A stretch of 64,000 nucleotides of DNA, taken from positions 469,285 to 533,284 of the forward strand of contig CAVPWG010000002.1 in assembly GCA_963709425.1 (NCBI GenBank), read 5' to 3'. Numbering within the stretch: position 1 is the stretch's first letter; every line of letters starts with the position of its first letter. Below are positions 1 to 9,596 of the stretch, in pieces. The notes beneath the pieces were generated by a model, which worked only from the letters and a program-made list of their open reading frames with translations, ran no database searches and was not told the DNA's origin. Made by a program: the position numbers and the translations under genes. Origin of the DNA: JAICJC01 sp963709425 (GTDB taxonomy: Bacteria > Actinomycetota > Thermoleophilia > Gaiellales > JAICJC01).

Positions 1-114
1 CCACCGCGGATCGGCCGTCTCGCTCAGGGGAAAATCGACAAGAACCATCCCTGAGTCCGCGGGATCCTCGCGCATCCCCGGTTTCCCAAGTTCGAGCGTC
101 AGCTCTGTTGGCAT
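1..114 (-). CDS. N-terminal part of a hypothetical protein, cut by the left edge
   Basis: Reading the minus strand from an ATG at 114 gives 38 open codons to the window edge, beginning MPTELTLELG, with the codon bias of a real GC-rich gene (G/C third positions). It is divergent from the exporter at 268, leaving about 150 bases for promoters of both. No family can be named from 38 residues. It might be a chance open frame; the favourable codon use and divergent arrangement are the only support. Confidence 0.45.
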   Translation of the reverse strand, partial: MPTELTLELGKPGMREDPADSGMVLVDFPLSETADPRW

Positions 115-267
115 CGCGTACCTCGAGACGGCTTCGCTTCGCGCCGAGCAACTCGCACCGTAGCTTGAGCTGGCACGGATCGGCCACTGCGGACACCAGA
201 AACCCGCCCCCCAGAATGGCAAGTCTTCCGCCTTCCACCTGGCATCACAGCCTGCGAGGGTTGGTCG

Positions 268-1833
268 ATGATCTCGACGGCGACCGGACAACCGCTCTCG
301 CCTCGTCATCGACGTGCGGTGCTCGGCGTGATGTGCCTGGCGTTGATGATGGTCGTATCCGCGGTGGCGTCGTTGAACGTCGCCCTGCCTGATCTCGCTC
401 GAGACACCGGCGCCACCCAGACCGAGTTGCAGTGGATCGTCGACGCCTACGCGCTCGTCTTCGCGTGCCTCCTGCTCCCGGCGGGCGCGCTCGGCGATCG
501 GTACGGACGCAAGGAGATCCTGCTCATCGGGCTCGTGGTGTTCGGTGTGACGTCCCTCGTCGCGATCTTCGTGAATGAACCATCGACGCTGATCGGGTTG
601 CGAGCCGTGATGGGCGTCGGCGCGGCGCTCGTCATGCCGACGACGCTCTCGATCGTGACGAACGTGTTTCCGGCCGAAGAGCGCGGCCACGCGGTCGGGA
701 TCTGGGCGGCCATCGCAGGGGCCGGGGCGATCATCGGGCTTCTGCTTTCGGGGATCTTGTTGGAGTGGTTCTCGTGGTCGGCGGTGTTCGGTATCAACGT
801 GACGCTCGCTGTGCTCGCGCTCCTGGCCACCGTGCCGATCGTCCCCACGTCGCGCGGCTCGCTCGAGGCTCGGCTCGACCCGGTGGGAGCGCTGCTGTCG
901 TCGGCCGGGCTCTTCGCGCTCGTGTTCGCGATCATCGAGGCCCCGCAGAACGGGTGGCTCGACCCGGTCACGCTGGCGGGGTTCGGTCTCGGTGTCCTGC
1001 TGGTGGGGGCGTTCGTCATCTTCGAGCTGAACCGTCGCGAGCCGATGCTCGACCCGCGGTTGTTCGCTCGGCGTGGCTTCGGCGTCGGCTCACTCTCGCT
1101 GACGCTGCAGTTCTTCGCCCAGTTCGGGCTCCTGTTCGTCGTCCTTCAGTACCTCCAGTTCGTCCTCGGCTACTCGCCGCTGCAGGCGGGTCTCTCCATG
1201 CTGCCGATGGCCTTGATGCTGATGATGATCTCGCCACGGGCGCCCAGGCTCGCCCGCCGGCTGGGCGTGCGCGTCGTCGGCGGCATCGGGCTCGCACTGA
1301 TGGGAGCAGGATTCCTGGTCTTCTCGACCCTCGGAACGGACTCCTCGTACTGGCACTTCGGGACAGGGGCGCTGATCACAGGAATCGGCATCGCCCTCGC
1401 AACGGCGCCGGCCACCACCGCGATCGTCTCATCGCTTCCGGCGGAGCGTCAGGGGATCGCGTCGGCCGTCAACGACCTGACGCGCGAGGTCGGCGGCGCG
1501 TTCGGAATCGCCGTGCTCGGCAGTCTGCTCAACAGCGTGTACCGCGACGATGTCGCGTCGGCCACGGCGCCCCTCCCCGCGCCCGCTGCGGGTGCCGCGC
1601 AGGACTCGATCGCCGCTGCGTCGGCCATTGCGCACAGCGCCGGCGCGCACGGCAGTGTGCTGATCGAACGATCACAGAATGCCTTCGTGAACGGTCTCTC
1701 GACTGCGCTCCTCTTCGCCGCCTGTGTGCTCCTCGCAGCCGCCGTGCTGGTCGCCATCCTGGCGCCGCGGCGCGACGAAATGGAGGAGCCAGAGGAAACG
1801 GTTCGGGAGAGGCCCGGTGCCTTGCCGGTCTAG
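268..1833 (+). CDS. DHA2-type MFS multidrug exporter (EmrB/QacA-like)
   Basis: The 521-residue protein has about 14 hydrophobic helices, as is usual for the DHA2 branch of the major facilitator superfamily. The loop after helix 2 carries the family motif A (GDRYGRK, about residue 75), and the helix 5 region has the antiporter-type glycine/proline-rich run (about 150-165). The hydrophobic N-terminus starts close after the ATG; a GAGGG sequence lies about 10 bases upstream. DHA2 proteins export drugs or other amphiphilic compounds by proton antiport across the cytoplasmic membrane; the substrate here cannot be read from sequence. No TetR or MarR regulator is adjacent inside the window, but the partial divergent gene at the left edge was not identifiable. 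Confidence 0.93.
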   Translation: MISTATGQPLSPRHRRAVLGVMCLALMMVVSAVASLNVALPDLARDTGATQTELQWIVDAYALVFACLLLPAGALGDRYGRKEILLIGLVVFGVTSLVAIFVNEPSTLIGLRAVMGVGAALVMPTTLSIVTNVFPAEERGHAVGIWAAIAGAGAIIGLLLSGILLEWFSWSAVFGINVTLAVLALLATVPIVPTSRGSLEARLDPVGALLSSAGLFALVFAIIEAPQNGWLDPVTLAGFGLGVLLVGAFVIFELNRREPMLDPRLFARRGFGVGSLSLTLQFFAQFGLLFVVLQYLQFVLGYSPLQAGLSMLPMALMLMMISPRAPRLARRLGVRVVGGIGLALMGAGFLVFSTLGTDSSYWHFGTGALITGIGIALATAPATTAIVSSLPAERQGIASAVNDLTREVGGAFGIAVLGSLLNSVYRDDVASATAPLPAPAAGAAQDSIAAASAIAHSAGAHGSVLIERSQNAFVNGLSTALLFAACVLLAAAVLVAILAPRRDEMEEPEETVRERPGALPV

Positions 1834-2154
1834 CGGCGGGTACGTGCACGTCATCGCCGCTCCGCCACCGTTCGGTCTGAGCCGCTAACTCGGGCGCTCG
1901 AGGCGTGCCGGGCGGCGCAGGCCCCAGGCGCGCTTCACCGCTAGTAGAGCCGCGCTCGGCAGCGTGGCGGCGGCTCGGCCGCAGTCCCAACCTGGCGCCA
2001 ATATCTTTGGGTCTTCGTATCGCGCGGCTGCTATATTGGTCGCGAATTCCGTCAGCGGCATGGGCGCGTCGAAGCTGCGACGGAGACTCGAACAACATAT
2101 GGGCAGTGGGCGTCGACGCGCCGGACGCAAACACTGCCTGGCATGGAGGTGCCA
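1834..2154. other. Intergenic region with a weak promoter candidate
   Basis: No convincing gene is seen. Short open frames here have no recognisable content. A TATATT hexamer at 2032-2037 with TTGGGT at 2007-2012 (19-base spacer) is a weak promoter candidate for the secreted protein at 2155. No T-rich terminator hairpin was seen after the exporter. Confidence 0.4.
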
Positions 2155-2853
2155 ATGTACGGACGTCTCATCCGGACGGCTGCGATCGCGGCCGCCGTCA
2201 CCCTGACCTTTGCCGCGGCCGCGTCAGCGGACGTGAATGTGGGCGCGCGACACCAGCTGCGTCAGCAGGTGGGAACCCGAGGCCTCGACACGGCCGGGTG
2301 GAACAAGGGCTCAGACAGCCCCAACGACACCAACACCCGCCGGCTGCACGCGGTCGTCGGCCATGACACGGACACCACCGACTCCGACTACAGCTACCTG
2401 GCGTTCTCCAGCCATGCCAGCGAAGACATCGGCCGGCCGGTCGCCAGCATGCGCAACCTGTCGTTCGAGTTCGCCGAGGCCGGCCACGTCGGAGCCGGTG
2501 CGCCACGGATCTCGGTGCTCTTGGCCGGAGGAGACGTGCTGTACCTGTCGGCGTTCTATTGCAACCACCCGATGGCCTCCAGCGGCAACACGTGGGGCCG
2601 AGCCGACTTCACCCGCTTTGTCACCAACTGCTCGTTCTATGACTCAAGCGGCGTCAAGTACTCGGCCGACGGCACGAACACCGCCTGGCAGGTGTACGCC
2701 ACCGACCACCCCAACGCGGACGTCACTCAGGCGTTCGTGGTGCTCGACGAGGAAGGCACGTACGACCTCGACCGGATCAGCCTCGGCGCCGGCGACATGT
2801 ACCAGACCGCGTTCCGATCGGCCAAGCACTGCACCGCCGAGAGCAGCTGCTAG
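2155..2853 (+). CDS. Secreted hypothetical protein
   Basis: A 232-residue protein with a clear signal peptide: RR-free basic start MYGRLIRT, then a hydrophobic alanine/valine run and an ASADV cleavage-like site near residue 26. The ATG at 2155 is chosen because a GGAGGT ribosome binding site at 2145-2150 sits four bases upstream; the earlier ATG at 2143 overlaps that site. The mature part is hydrophilic with four to five cysteines (for example FYCNHP, TNCSFY and the C-terminal KHCTAESSC), so disulfides are plausible. I recognise no family. Context (propeller, phosphoesterase and CAP genes just downstream) suggests a run of exported proteins. Confidence 0.75.
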   Translation: MYGRLIRTAAIAAAVTLTFAAAASADVNVGARHQLRQQVGTRGLDTAGWNKGSDSPNDTNTRRLHAVVGHDTDTTDSDYSYLAFSSHASEDIGRPVASMRNLSFEFAEAGHVGAGAPRISVLLAGGDVLYLSAFYCNHPMASSGNTWGRADFTRFVTNCSFYDSSGVKYSADGTNTAWQVYATDHPNADVTQAFVVLDEEGTYDLDRISLGAGDMYQTAFRSAKHCTAESSC

Positions 2854-2977
2854 CCGACACCCGCTTCGGTCCCGCCGGCCGGCTTAGCCTCGCGCCACCT
2901 CGTTCGCAGGTTGGTCGGTTCTGGACAGCCCGCGCACGCTGCCCGGTGGTGACGGTGGCGCGGCGGGAGCCGTCGAG

Positions 2978-4234
2978 TTACGGCAGGCTGGTGGCTGGGT
3001 AGACCGCGATGCCCTGTTGGGCGCGGCCGCCGAAGTGGGTGAAGAAGCCTCCGAACGCGACTCGCCGGCGGGTGTGCGTCACCACGAACACGCCGTGGGG
3101 CGAGTTGGCGTCGGGGTTCCATCCGAGCAGAGTGTTGTTGGCGGTGTTGAAGGCGGCGACGTGGTGTCGTGTGGAGCAGGTTGCGGTGTGGTTTGGTTGG
3201 CAGTCGGGGCCGGCCACGTTGAAGTGGCCTCCGACGTAGAGGATTCCGTGGCGGAGCGTGCACGCCGGAGTGTCGCCGTCGTCTTGTTGCGTGAACCCGG
3301 ACAGAAGCTGTCCGCTGTGGGCGTCGAAAGCGCTGACGTTGAAGGATCGCCGGTTGGCGTTTACCTGCCAGTATCCGCCGCAGGTGTAGACGCGGTTGGC
3401 GGTGGGGATGATCGTGTAGACGCGATGTGTCTCGATCGTTGTGCAGGCGGGGCAGTTGGCGTTGGCGTAGATGTTGGGATTGAAGGCCAGGACGCGGCGC
3501 GGGTTGGCCACGGAGATCTCGGCGGCCTCGTTTCGGGGGACGCCGTCTACCTTGCCGAAGTGTCCGCCGATGTAGAGCGCCTTCCCGCCGGCGGCGAAGG
3601 CGAGCGTGAGCACCTTGGGGTGACACCGCGGCGGACACGCAGAGCCGCTCACCTGTCCGACGCTGGGCGCCCATGCGGTGAGAGCGCCTGTTGCGGAGAC
3701 TCTCGCCAGCCCTCGACGTCTGGCGCCGTCGACGCGGCCGAATTCTCCGCCCAGGTACACGCCGCCGTTCGCGCCGAGGCGGATCACATGCACGCCGGCA
3801 TCTGCTCCCGGATTCCACGCTTTGACGCGTCCGCGCCGGCGACCGACCGCAGCGATGTTCCGTCGATGCGCGCCCCGCACGCTTGAGAACACGCCGCCCA
3901 GATAGACCCTCCGCCGCCACAGCGCGATCGCGTTGACGCGGCCGTTCACCCGCGGGTTCCAGCCCAAGAGTCGGCCTGTCCGAGCGTCGATCGCCGCAGC
4001 GTGGCCGCGTGCCACGGAGTCGGTGCCGGGCGCGGCGCCCGGCGGCCGCAAGGCGGTGAAGTCGCCCCCCAGGTAGATGACCCCGTTTGCGATCCGGATC
4101 GCCCGCACTGACCCATTGGTCTGCCAGGTCGCCATCGGCCTCGGCGCCGCAACAGCAGTTGGCGACGACACCAGGCACACGCCGGCTGCTCCCACCGCCG
4201 CTGCCAGGCTCCGGATCATCACCCACCCAGACAC
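2978..4234 (-). CDS. Secreted beta-propeller-like repeat protein
   Basis: About 418 residues: a signal peptide (hydrophobic run ending SSPTAVAA) and then at least six repeats of roughly 45-60 residues built around 'VYLGGxFxxVxG...R...AA...TG.L..WxP'. Recurrent YLGG, YIGG and YVGG strands followed by a W-x-P turn are seen throughout, which is typical of extracellular propeller-type repeats. Cysteines come in pairs (SACPPRC, CPAC), suggesting disulfides. The GTG at 4234 has GGAGG four bases upstream; an ATG nine codons into the longest frame (4219) is an alternative. No catalytic residues can be assigned. The role may be binding or surface display; that is inference. Divergent from the phosphoesterase at 4401. 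Confidence 0.75.
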   Translation of the reverse strand: MSGWVMIRSLAAAVGAAGVCLVSSPTAVAAPRPMATWQTNGSVRAIRIANGVIYLGGDFTALRPPGAAPGTDSVARGHAAAIDARTGRLLGWNPRVNGRVNAIALWRRRVYLGGVFSSVRGAHRRNIAAVGRRRGRVKAWNPGADAGVHVIRLGANGGVYLGGEFGRVDGARRRGLARVSATGALTAWAPSVGQVSGSACPPRCHPKVLTLAFAAGGKALYIGGHFGKVDGVPRNEAAEISVANPRRVLAFNPNIYANANCPACTTIETHRVYTIIPTANRVYTCGGYWQVNANRRSFNVSAFDAHSGQLLSGFTQQDDGDTPACTLRHGILYVGGHFNVAGPDCQPNHTATCSTRHHVAAFNTANNTLLGWNPDANSPHGVFVVTHTRRRVAFGGFFTHFGGRAQQGIAVYPATSLP

Positions 4235-4377
4235 TCGACCTCCCACGGACGTTCAGGGTACCCCAGGCGAGGGCGACCAAATCGCGAATCGCAGAGCCGT
4301 TACGGATCCCGCACCAAACCTTCAAGAATCGGTAAACAAGGAGTGTGGATTCGCCCTCGAGCGTGCTGACGGGCCAC

Positions 4378-4404
4378 GCATCGGGGAATGATGCTCCCCG
4401 ATGC
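4378..4404 (+). promoter_or_regulatory. Perfect 10-bp hairpin overlapping the phosphoesterase start codon
   Basis: Arms GCATCGGGGA (4378-4387) and TCCCCGATGC (4395-4404) are perfectly complementary around a 7-base loop. The ATG at 4401 lies inside the right arm. In RNA this would hide the start region; in DNA it could be an operator. Function is inference. Confidence 0.5.
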
Positions 4405-5390
4405 GACTGGGGATCCTTTGTCGTTGTGCCCGTCGAAGCGCGTTCGGCGTGCTCGTCGCCGGCGTGATCGGAGCAGCCGCGGGAAGTCCGGTGGCAAGCG
4501 CCGCCTCCGGCTTGTGCGGCTCGAGAGCCGACCCGCCGTCGGGCAGATACCGACACGTCGTCGTGATCATGGACGAGAACAAGAGCTTCGCGGACATCAT
4601 CGGGCCGCGCGGCTCGTCGGTCAGACGACACGCACCATTCTTGAACCACCTTGCCAGGGCGTGCGGGCTGGCGACCAACTACCGCGGCATCACGCATCCG
4701 AGCCACCCCAACTACATGGCCGTCACCGGAGGAATCGCCGCGATCGGTACGTCCGAGGGTCCGAACATCTTCCGCCAGGTGCAGCGCGCGGGCCAGACCT
4801 GGCGCTCATACAACCCGTCCATGCGCCGGAGATGCCAGCGAACGGGGTCATATCCCTATAAGCCCGGCCACAACCCGGGCATCGCTTGGCTTCGGGTGGC
4901 GGAGACCTGCCAACGGTGGGATGTCAACGGGCGGGCGTTGGCAATCGATATCGCCCGCCACTCGCTCCCGGCCTACGCCTTCATCACCCCCGACCAGTGC
5001 CACAACATGCACGCCTCATGCAACCACCGAAAGAGCGCCGTCCGCGCGGGAGATGACTGGCTCCGAAACTGGGTCGGACGGCTCATCCGACTTCCCAGCT
5101 ACACCAGCGGACGCACCGTGATCTTCATCACCTGGGACGAGGGGTCACACGGCCAGAGCCCTCACAAACGAGGCGAGCACTGCCTCGCTTTTGCCAACCG
5201 CCACGACCAAACCTGCCACCTCGCCACCCTCGTGGTGTCCGCAAATGTTCCGCACGGAGCCAGAGGCCGCCAATCCTTCAGCCACTACTCGCTCCTTCGC
5301 ACCACCGAGCAGCTGCTCGGATACCACCGCTTCATCGGCCACGCCAACGACCCGCTCACCCAGGGCATGCAACGGGCATTTGGGCTCTGA
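4401..5390 (+). CDS. Secreted phosphoesterase (PF04185, acid phosphatase/phospholipase C-like)
   Basis: 329 residues: signal peptide (hydrophobic run near residues 14-30, AxA-like end), then hallmark blocks of the phosphoesterase family: VVIMDENKSFADIIG (metal-ligand E-N motif), THPSHPNYMAVTGG, YAFITPDQCHNMH, VIFITWDEG and the C-terminal HYSLLRTTEQLLG. Members are exported metal-dependent phosphomonoesterases or phospholipases that release phosphate or headgroups outside the cytoplasmic membrane. Three further members lie in this window (13182, 32208, 37648). The start at 4401 is the only ATG giving a full signal peptide but lacks a visible Shine-Dalgarno site and lies in a hairpin, so the start is less certain than the function. 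Confidence 0.88.
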   Translation: MRLGILCRCARRSAFGVLVAGVIGAAAGSPVASAASGLCGSRADPPSGRYRHVVVIMDENKSFADIIGPRGSSVRRHAPFLNHLARACGLATNYRGITHPSHPNYMAVTGGIAAIGTSEGPNIFRQVQRAGQTWRSYNPSMRRRCQRTGSYPYKPGHNPGIAWLRVAETCQRWDVNGRALAIDIARHSLPAYAFITPDQCHNMHASCNHRKSAVRAGDDWLRNWVGRLIRLPSYTSGRTVIFITWDEGSHGQSPHKRGEHCLAFANRHDQTCHLATLVVSANVPHGARGRQSFSHYSLLRTTEQLLGYHRFIGHANDPLTQGMQRAFGL

Positions 5391-5806
5391 CCAACCGGCG
5401 CAAGCTAGACATCCGCGACGACGGTCTCAGCCTCCCGAAGGGCGATCACGAATGACGAGCTGCGAGGGCGCAGGACCCGTGTGAGCTTGGAGCACCTGGT
5501 TTGACGGTTTAGCTCGGATACCGCATTCCGGGGATGACACGGGACGCAGAGTTCCCTAATCTCTCGGCCTCACTCGGTCTGCTCGGAATATCGCAGACCG
5601 GAAAGCGCAGGCGTTTCGCGTCCAACAACGAGCGCGAAACGTGTATCTGGACGTGCGCTCGTCGCCTCTTCCCACCTCGAGGGGCGGCACGCCGCGGCCA
5701 ACGACCGGAAGGGGTTCCTGTGCGTCCTGTCGCAGCTCCCGCCGACGCCGTAGGACACGACAACCCGACGACGGCTCGGACCGTGGTACGAGTCGAGCCA
5801 GCCGCG
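5391..5806. other. Intergenic region with a 9-bp stem-loop
   Basis: About 416 bases without a convincing gene. A perfect inverted repeat, CGTTTCGCG (5612-5620) and CGCGAAACG (5633-5641) with a 12-base loop, lies about 165 bases before the CAP gene. There is no T tract, so it is not a textbook terminator; an operator or leader structure for the CAP gene is possible. An in-frame extension of the CAP gene runs through here but shows no signal peptide or domain. Confidence 0.45.
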
Positions 5807-6319
5807 ATGAGGAGGCGCCGGCGACTCGTCCTTCCACTCACGGTCTGCGGAGCAGTCGTCCTGGCGTCAGCCGCCTCGAGTGCACCTGCCGCTGCTGGGA
5901 CGATCCCGCCACGGAAGGAGCTGCTTCGAGCGATCAACCACATGCGCGCCCACCACGGCGTCGGCCACGTCCGTGGCACCTCAGCCCTGCGCGGGATCGC
6001 GCTTTCGCACTCCGAGGACATGCTGCGACGCGACTACTTCGCCCACACCAGTCCCACCGGCTCGACCCTCACCTATCGCATCGAGCGATCGGGCTTCGTC
6101 CGCAGCTACTCATGGCTGGCCGGAGAAACTCTCGCCTGGGGCATCGGGACACGCACCGGCGCCAGAGCCACAGCCGTGGCGTGGCTCAAGAGCCCCGAAC
6201 ATCGCGCCATCATGCTCTCACCGACCTATCGATGGGTCGGCATCGGCCGCAACTGTGGACGTTTCCTCGGCCACGCACACGCCTGCGTCTGGACAGCCGA
6301 CTTCGTCATCCGCTGGTAG
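5807..6319 (+). CDS. Secreted CAP/SCP-domain protein
   Basis: 170 residues from the ATG at 5807, which gives a proper signal peptide (MRRRRRLVLP followed by a hydrophobic alanine-rich run, end near ASSAPAAAG). The mature part is a bacterial CAP (cysteine-rich secretory protein/SCP) domain: RAINHMRAHHGV, LSHSEDMLRRDYFAHTSP (H and Y of the CAP cavity), AGETLAWG, AVAWLKSPEHRAIMLSPTYRWVGIG. Bacterial CAP proteins are exported; their substrates are mostly unknown. The longer frame starting at 5534 would bury the signal peptide 91 residues inside and is rejected. Confidence 0.87.
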   Translation: MRRRRRLVLPLTVCGAVVLASAASSAPAAAGTIPPRKELLRAINHMRAHHGVGHVRGTSALRGIALSHSEDMLRRDYFAHTSPTGSTLTYRIERSGFVRSYSWLAGETLAWGIGTRTGARATAVAWLKSPEHRAIMLSPTYRWVGIGRNCGRFLGHAHACVWTADFVIRW

Positions 6320-6343
6320 GGCGGTGGTTGGGTCGCCGGCCGA

Positions 6344-9077
6344 CTAGCCGCAGCCGGAGTTGTCGCCGCAGTCGCGGCACGTGTAGCAGGCGCCCGTGCG
6401 CACCTTGCGGCCGCCGCACTTGGCGCACTCGACCGCGTCCTCCCAGGCGTTGAAGAGCGCTGTCTGGCCGACGCCGGGAGCCGGCGTGCCGGTGGGATCG
6501 GACTGCCTCTGACGGCACCGCCGGCGAGTGGCCGTTGCCGGTGGCGAGCTGCTCGCGGACCGCCGCGCTCATGATGCCGAGCTCGGACTGGGTCTCGGCA
6601 TCGAGGAAGCGCTTGCCCATCCAGCGGAAGATGTAGTCGGGGATGGACTTCGCGATCCGGATGTCGGGATCGTTCGTCATACCCGACGGCTCGAACCGCA
6701 TATGGGCGAACTTCGAGACGAACACCTCGAGCGGCACGCCGTACTGGATGCCGACCGAGACGGCGATCATGAACGCGTTCATGAGGCCGGCGAGGGTCGT
6801 GCCCTCCTTGGCGATGTCGACGAAGATGTCGCCCGGGTCGCCTTCGGGGAAGAGCCCGACGTGGATGTAGCCCTCGTACTCGCCGACCTGGAACTTGCGC
6901 CCGATCTCGTTGCGCTCGATCGGCATCATCCGCCGCGACGGCTTGGCCTGGAGCAGCTGCTCGGAGCCCTTCGTCTGGAGCGGCTGGGCCACCTTGCAGC
7001 CGTCGCGGTAGATCGCGATGGCCTTCACGCCGAGCTTCCACGCGTCCATGTAGAGCCCCGCGATGTCGTCGACCGTCACCTCTGTCGGGACGTTCACCGT
7101 CTTCGAGATCGCGCCGCTCAGGAACGGCTGCACCGCCGCCATCATGTTGACGTGGCCCATGTGGTGGATGGCCCGGTCGCCGACCGCGACGTCGAACACC
7201 GACAGGTGCTCGCCCTTGAACCCGGGCGCGCCGACCACGGTGTTGTGCTCGTTCACGTGGGCCACGATCTGGTCGATCTCGTGCGGCGCGTAGCCCAGCT
7301 TCGCGAGGGCGACCGGCACCGTCTGGTTCACGATCGTGATGTCGCCGCCGCCGACGAGCCGCTTGGACTTCACGAGTGAGAAGTCGGGCTCGATGCCGGT
7401 CGTGTCGCAGTCCATCATGAAGGAGATCGTCCCGGTCGGCGCGAGCACCGTCGCCTGCGCGTTGCGGTAGCCGTGCTGCTCCCCGATCCCGAGCGCGTCG
7501 TCCCATGCGCCGCGGGCCGACTTCAGCATGTCGTCGGGGACGAGCCCGCCGTCGATGTTCCCGACCGCCGCGCGGTGCTTTCGGATCACGCGCAGCATCG
7601 CGTCGGCGTTGGGCTCGTAGGCATCGAACGCGCCGACCCGCCCGGCCATCTCGGCGGACTTGCGGTAGGCGCGCCCGGTCATGATCGCGGTGATCGCGGC
7701 CGCGTACGCGCGCCCCTCGTCGGAGTCGTAGGCCAGGCCGCGCGCCATGAGCAGCGCGCCGAGGTTGGCGTAGCCGAGGCCGAGCTGGCGCATCGCCCTG
7801 GCGTTGGCCCCGATCTGGTCGGTCGGGTAGCTCGAGTTCCCGACCAGGATCTCCTGCGCCATGAAGATGATGTCGACGGCCCGCTCGAACGGCTCGACCT
7901 GGAACTCGCCCGACTCGGGGTCGCGGAACTTGAGCAGGTTCAGGCTCGCCAGGTTGCAGGCCGAGTTGTCGACATGGACGTACTCCGAGCACGGGTTCGA
8001 CGCGTTGATGCGGCCGCTCGCCGGGCAGGTGTGCCAGTCGTTCATGGTGGTGTCGTAGTGCATGCCGGGATCGGCGCACTTCCACGCCGCCTCGGCGATC
8101 TGCTGCATGAGGTCGCGCGCACGCAGGGTCCGCACGACGGTGCCGTCGGTGCGGGCCGTGAGGTCCCATTCCTTGTCGTCGAGCACCGCGCGCATGAACT
8201 CGTCGGTGACGCGGACCGAGTTGTTGGCGTTCTGGTACTGGATCGACGCCCAGTCAGGCGAGTCGAGGCTCATGTCGTAGCCGGCCGACTGCAGCACGCG
8301 GGCCTTCTCCTCCTCGTGCTGCTTGCACCAGATGAACTCCTCGATGTCGGGGTGGTCGACGTTCAGCACGACCATCTTGGCCGCGCGGCGGGTCTTGCCG
8401 CCCGACTTGATGGTGCCCGCCGACGCGTCGGCGCCGCGCATGAACGACACGGGCCCGGAGGCGTAGCCGCCCTTGGCGAGCTGCTCCTGCGAGGAGCGCA
8501 GCTTCGACAGGTTGATGCCCGATCCGGAGCCGCCGCGGAAGACGAGCCCCTCCTTGCGGATCCAGTCGAGGATCGACTCCATGTTGTCCTCGACCGAGAG
8601 GATGAAGCAGGCCGAGCACTGCGGGTGCTCCTCGAAGCCGACGTTGAACCAGACGGGCGAGTTGAACGCCACCATCTGGTGGAGCAGGAGGTGGGTCAGC
8701 TCGGCGCGGAACGTCTCGGCCTCGTCCGTGTCGGCGAAGTAGCCGTCCTTGATGCCCCAGGCCGTCACGGTGTCGGCGACGCGTCCGACCATCTGGCGCA
8801 CCGACCGCTCCCGCTCGGGCGAGTTGAGCTTCCCGCGGAAATACTTCTGCGCGACGATGTTGGTCGCGGTCTGGCTCCAGAACGCCGGGAACTCGACGCC
8901 GTTCTGCTCGAACGACGGGCCGTCCTTGCCGGCGATGAGCGCGTCGCGCTCCTCCCACTCGACGAGGTCGAACGGATGGGTTCCGGGAGTCGTGAAGTAG
9001 CGCGGCACGCCGATGTGGACGTCCTCCTTGCCCTCGGCCACCTGCGTCTCGGCTCGCTCCACGTCCGTCGTTGCCAT
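6344..9077 (-). CDS. nrdJ: Vitamin B12-dependent (class II) ribonucleotide reductase, frameshifted near the C-terminus
   Basis: Adenosylcobalamin-dependent reductase that converts ribonucleotides to deoxyribonucleotides in the cytoplasm. The ~860-residue main frame shows NPCSEY and CNLASLNLL, the glycine-rich GGSGSGINLSKLRS segment, PTGTISFMMDCDTTGIEPDFSLVKSK, and the C-terminal cap region. The conserved zinc-binding tail (ECAKCGGRKVRTGACYTC then CGDNSGCG, stop at 6344-6346) is present but one base out of frame; the shift lies about 6500-6530. That tail carries the redox-active cysteines, so a true frameshift would be crippling; a sequencing indel is more likely. The ATG at 9077 has AGGAGG five bases upstream and is preferred to the one at 9101. 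nrdR is directly upstream, so the pair is probably one transcript controlled by NrdR. Confidence 0.93.
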
Positions 9078-9118
9078 GCCGTCCTCCTCGCTTCTTCGCA
9101 TGCTTGTAGTTTACCGAA

Positions 9119-9586
9119 TCACCGAACAGATGTTCGCGCGCCGGGCTCGAGGGACTCGAGCTCGTGCTCGAACTCCTCGATGTCCTGGAAATCGCGGTAC
9201 ACCGAGGCGAACCGCACGTAGGCGACCAGGTCGAGATCGCGCAGGACCCGCAGCGCCTCGTCGCCGATCGCCGACGCCTCCACCTCGTCGCCGACCCCGT
9301 TTCGGAGCTCGGCCTCGATCCTCACCGCCGCCCGCTCGATCTCGGCGAGCGGGACGGGCCGCTTGACGCACGCCCGCACGAGGCCCGCCAGGAGCTTCTG
9401 GCGGTCGAACGGCTGGCGCGCGCCGTCACGCTTGATCACGTGCAGAGGGGCGTTCTCCACCCGCTCGAACGTCGTCATCCGCTGGCCGCAGAGCAGGCAC
9501 TCGCGGCGGCGGCGGATGGCGCCCTTACCGGCCACCCGGCTGTCGACGACCTTCGTCTCGCCATGTTCGCAGTACGGACAGTTCAT
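9119..9586 (-). CDS. nrdR: Transcriptional repressor NrdR
   Basis: 155 residues from the ATG at 9586. The zinc ribbon has C3, C6, C30 and C33 (MNCPYC at the start, then ECLLCGQRMTTFE), followed by the ATP-cone domain (VIKRDGARQPFDRQKLLAGLVRAC, to about residue 140). NrdR senses ATP/dATP and represses ribonucleotide reductase genes; here it lies 41 bases before nrdJ on the same strand. Length matches the family (about 150-160). No clear pair of NrdR boxes was seen upstream, because the end of the epimerase frame abuts the start. Confidence 0.95.
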   Translation of the reverse strand: MNCPYCEHGETKVVDSRVAGKGAIRRRRECLLCGQRMTTFERVENAPLHVIKRDGARQPFDRQKLLAGLVRACVKRPVPLAEIERAAVRIEAELRNGVGDEVEASAIGDEALRVLRDLDLVAYVRFASVYRDFQDIEEFEHELESLEPGARTSVR

Positions 9587-9596
9587 GCGGCGTCCC

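Noticed and set aside
2850..4706. A 618-codon open frame on the minus strand
   Set aside because: It overlaps the beta-propeller gene in another frame and the phosphoesterase antisense; arginine/proline-rich composition with no domain.
7473..9221. A 582-codon plus-strand frame
   Set aside because: Antisense shadow of nrdJ; no recognisable domain and biased toward R, V, D, H, L.
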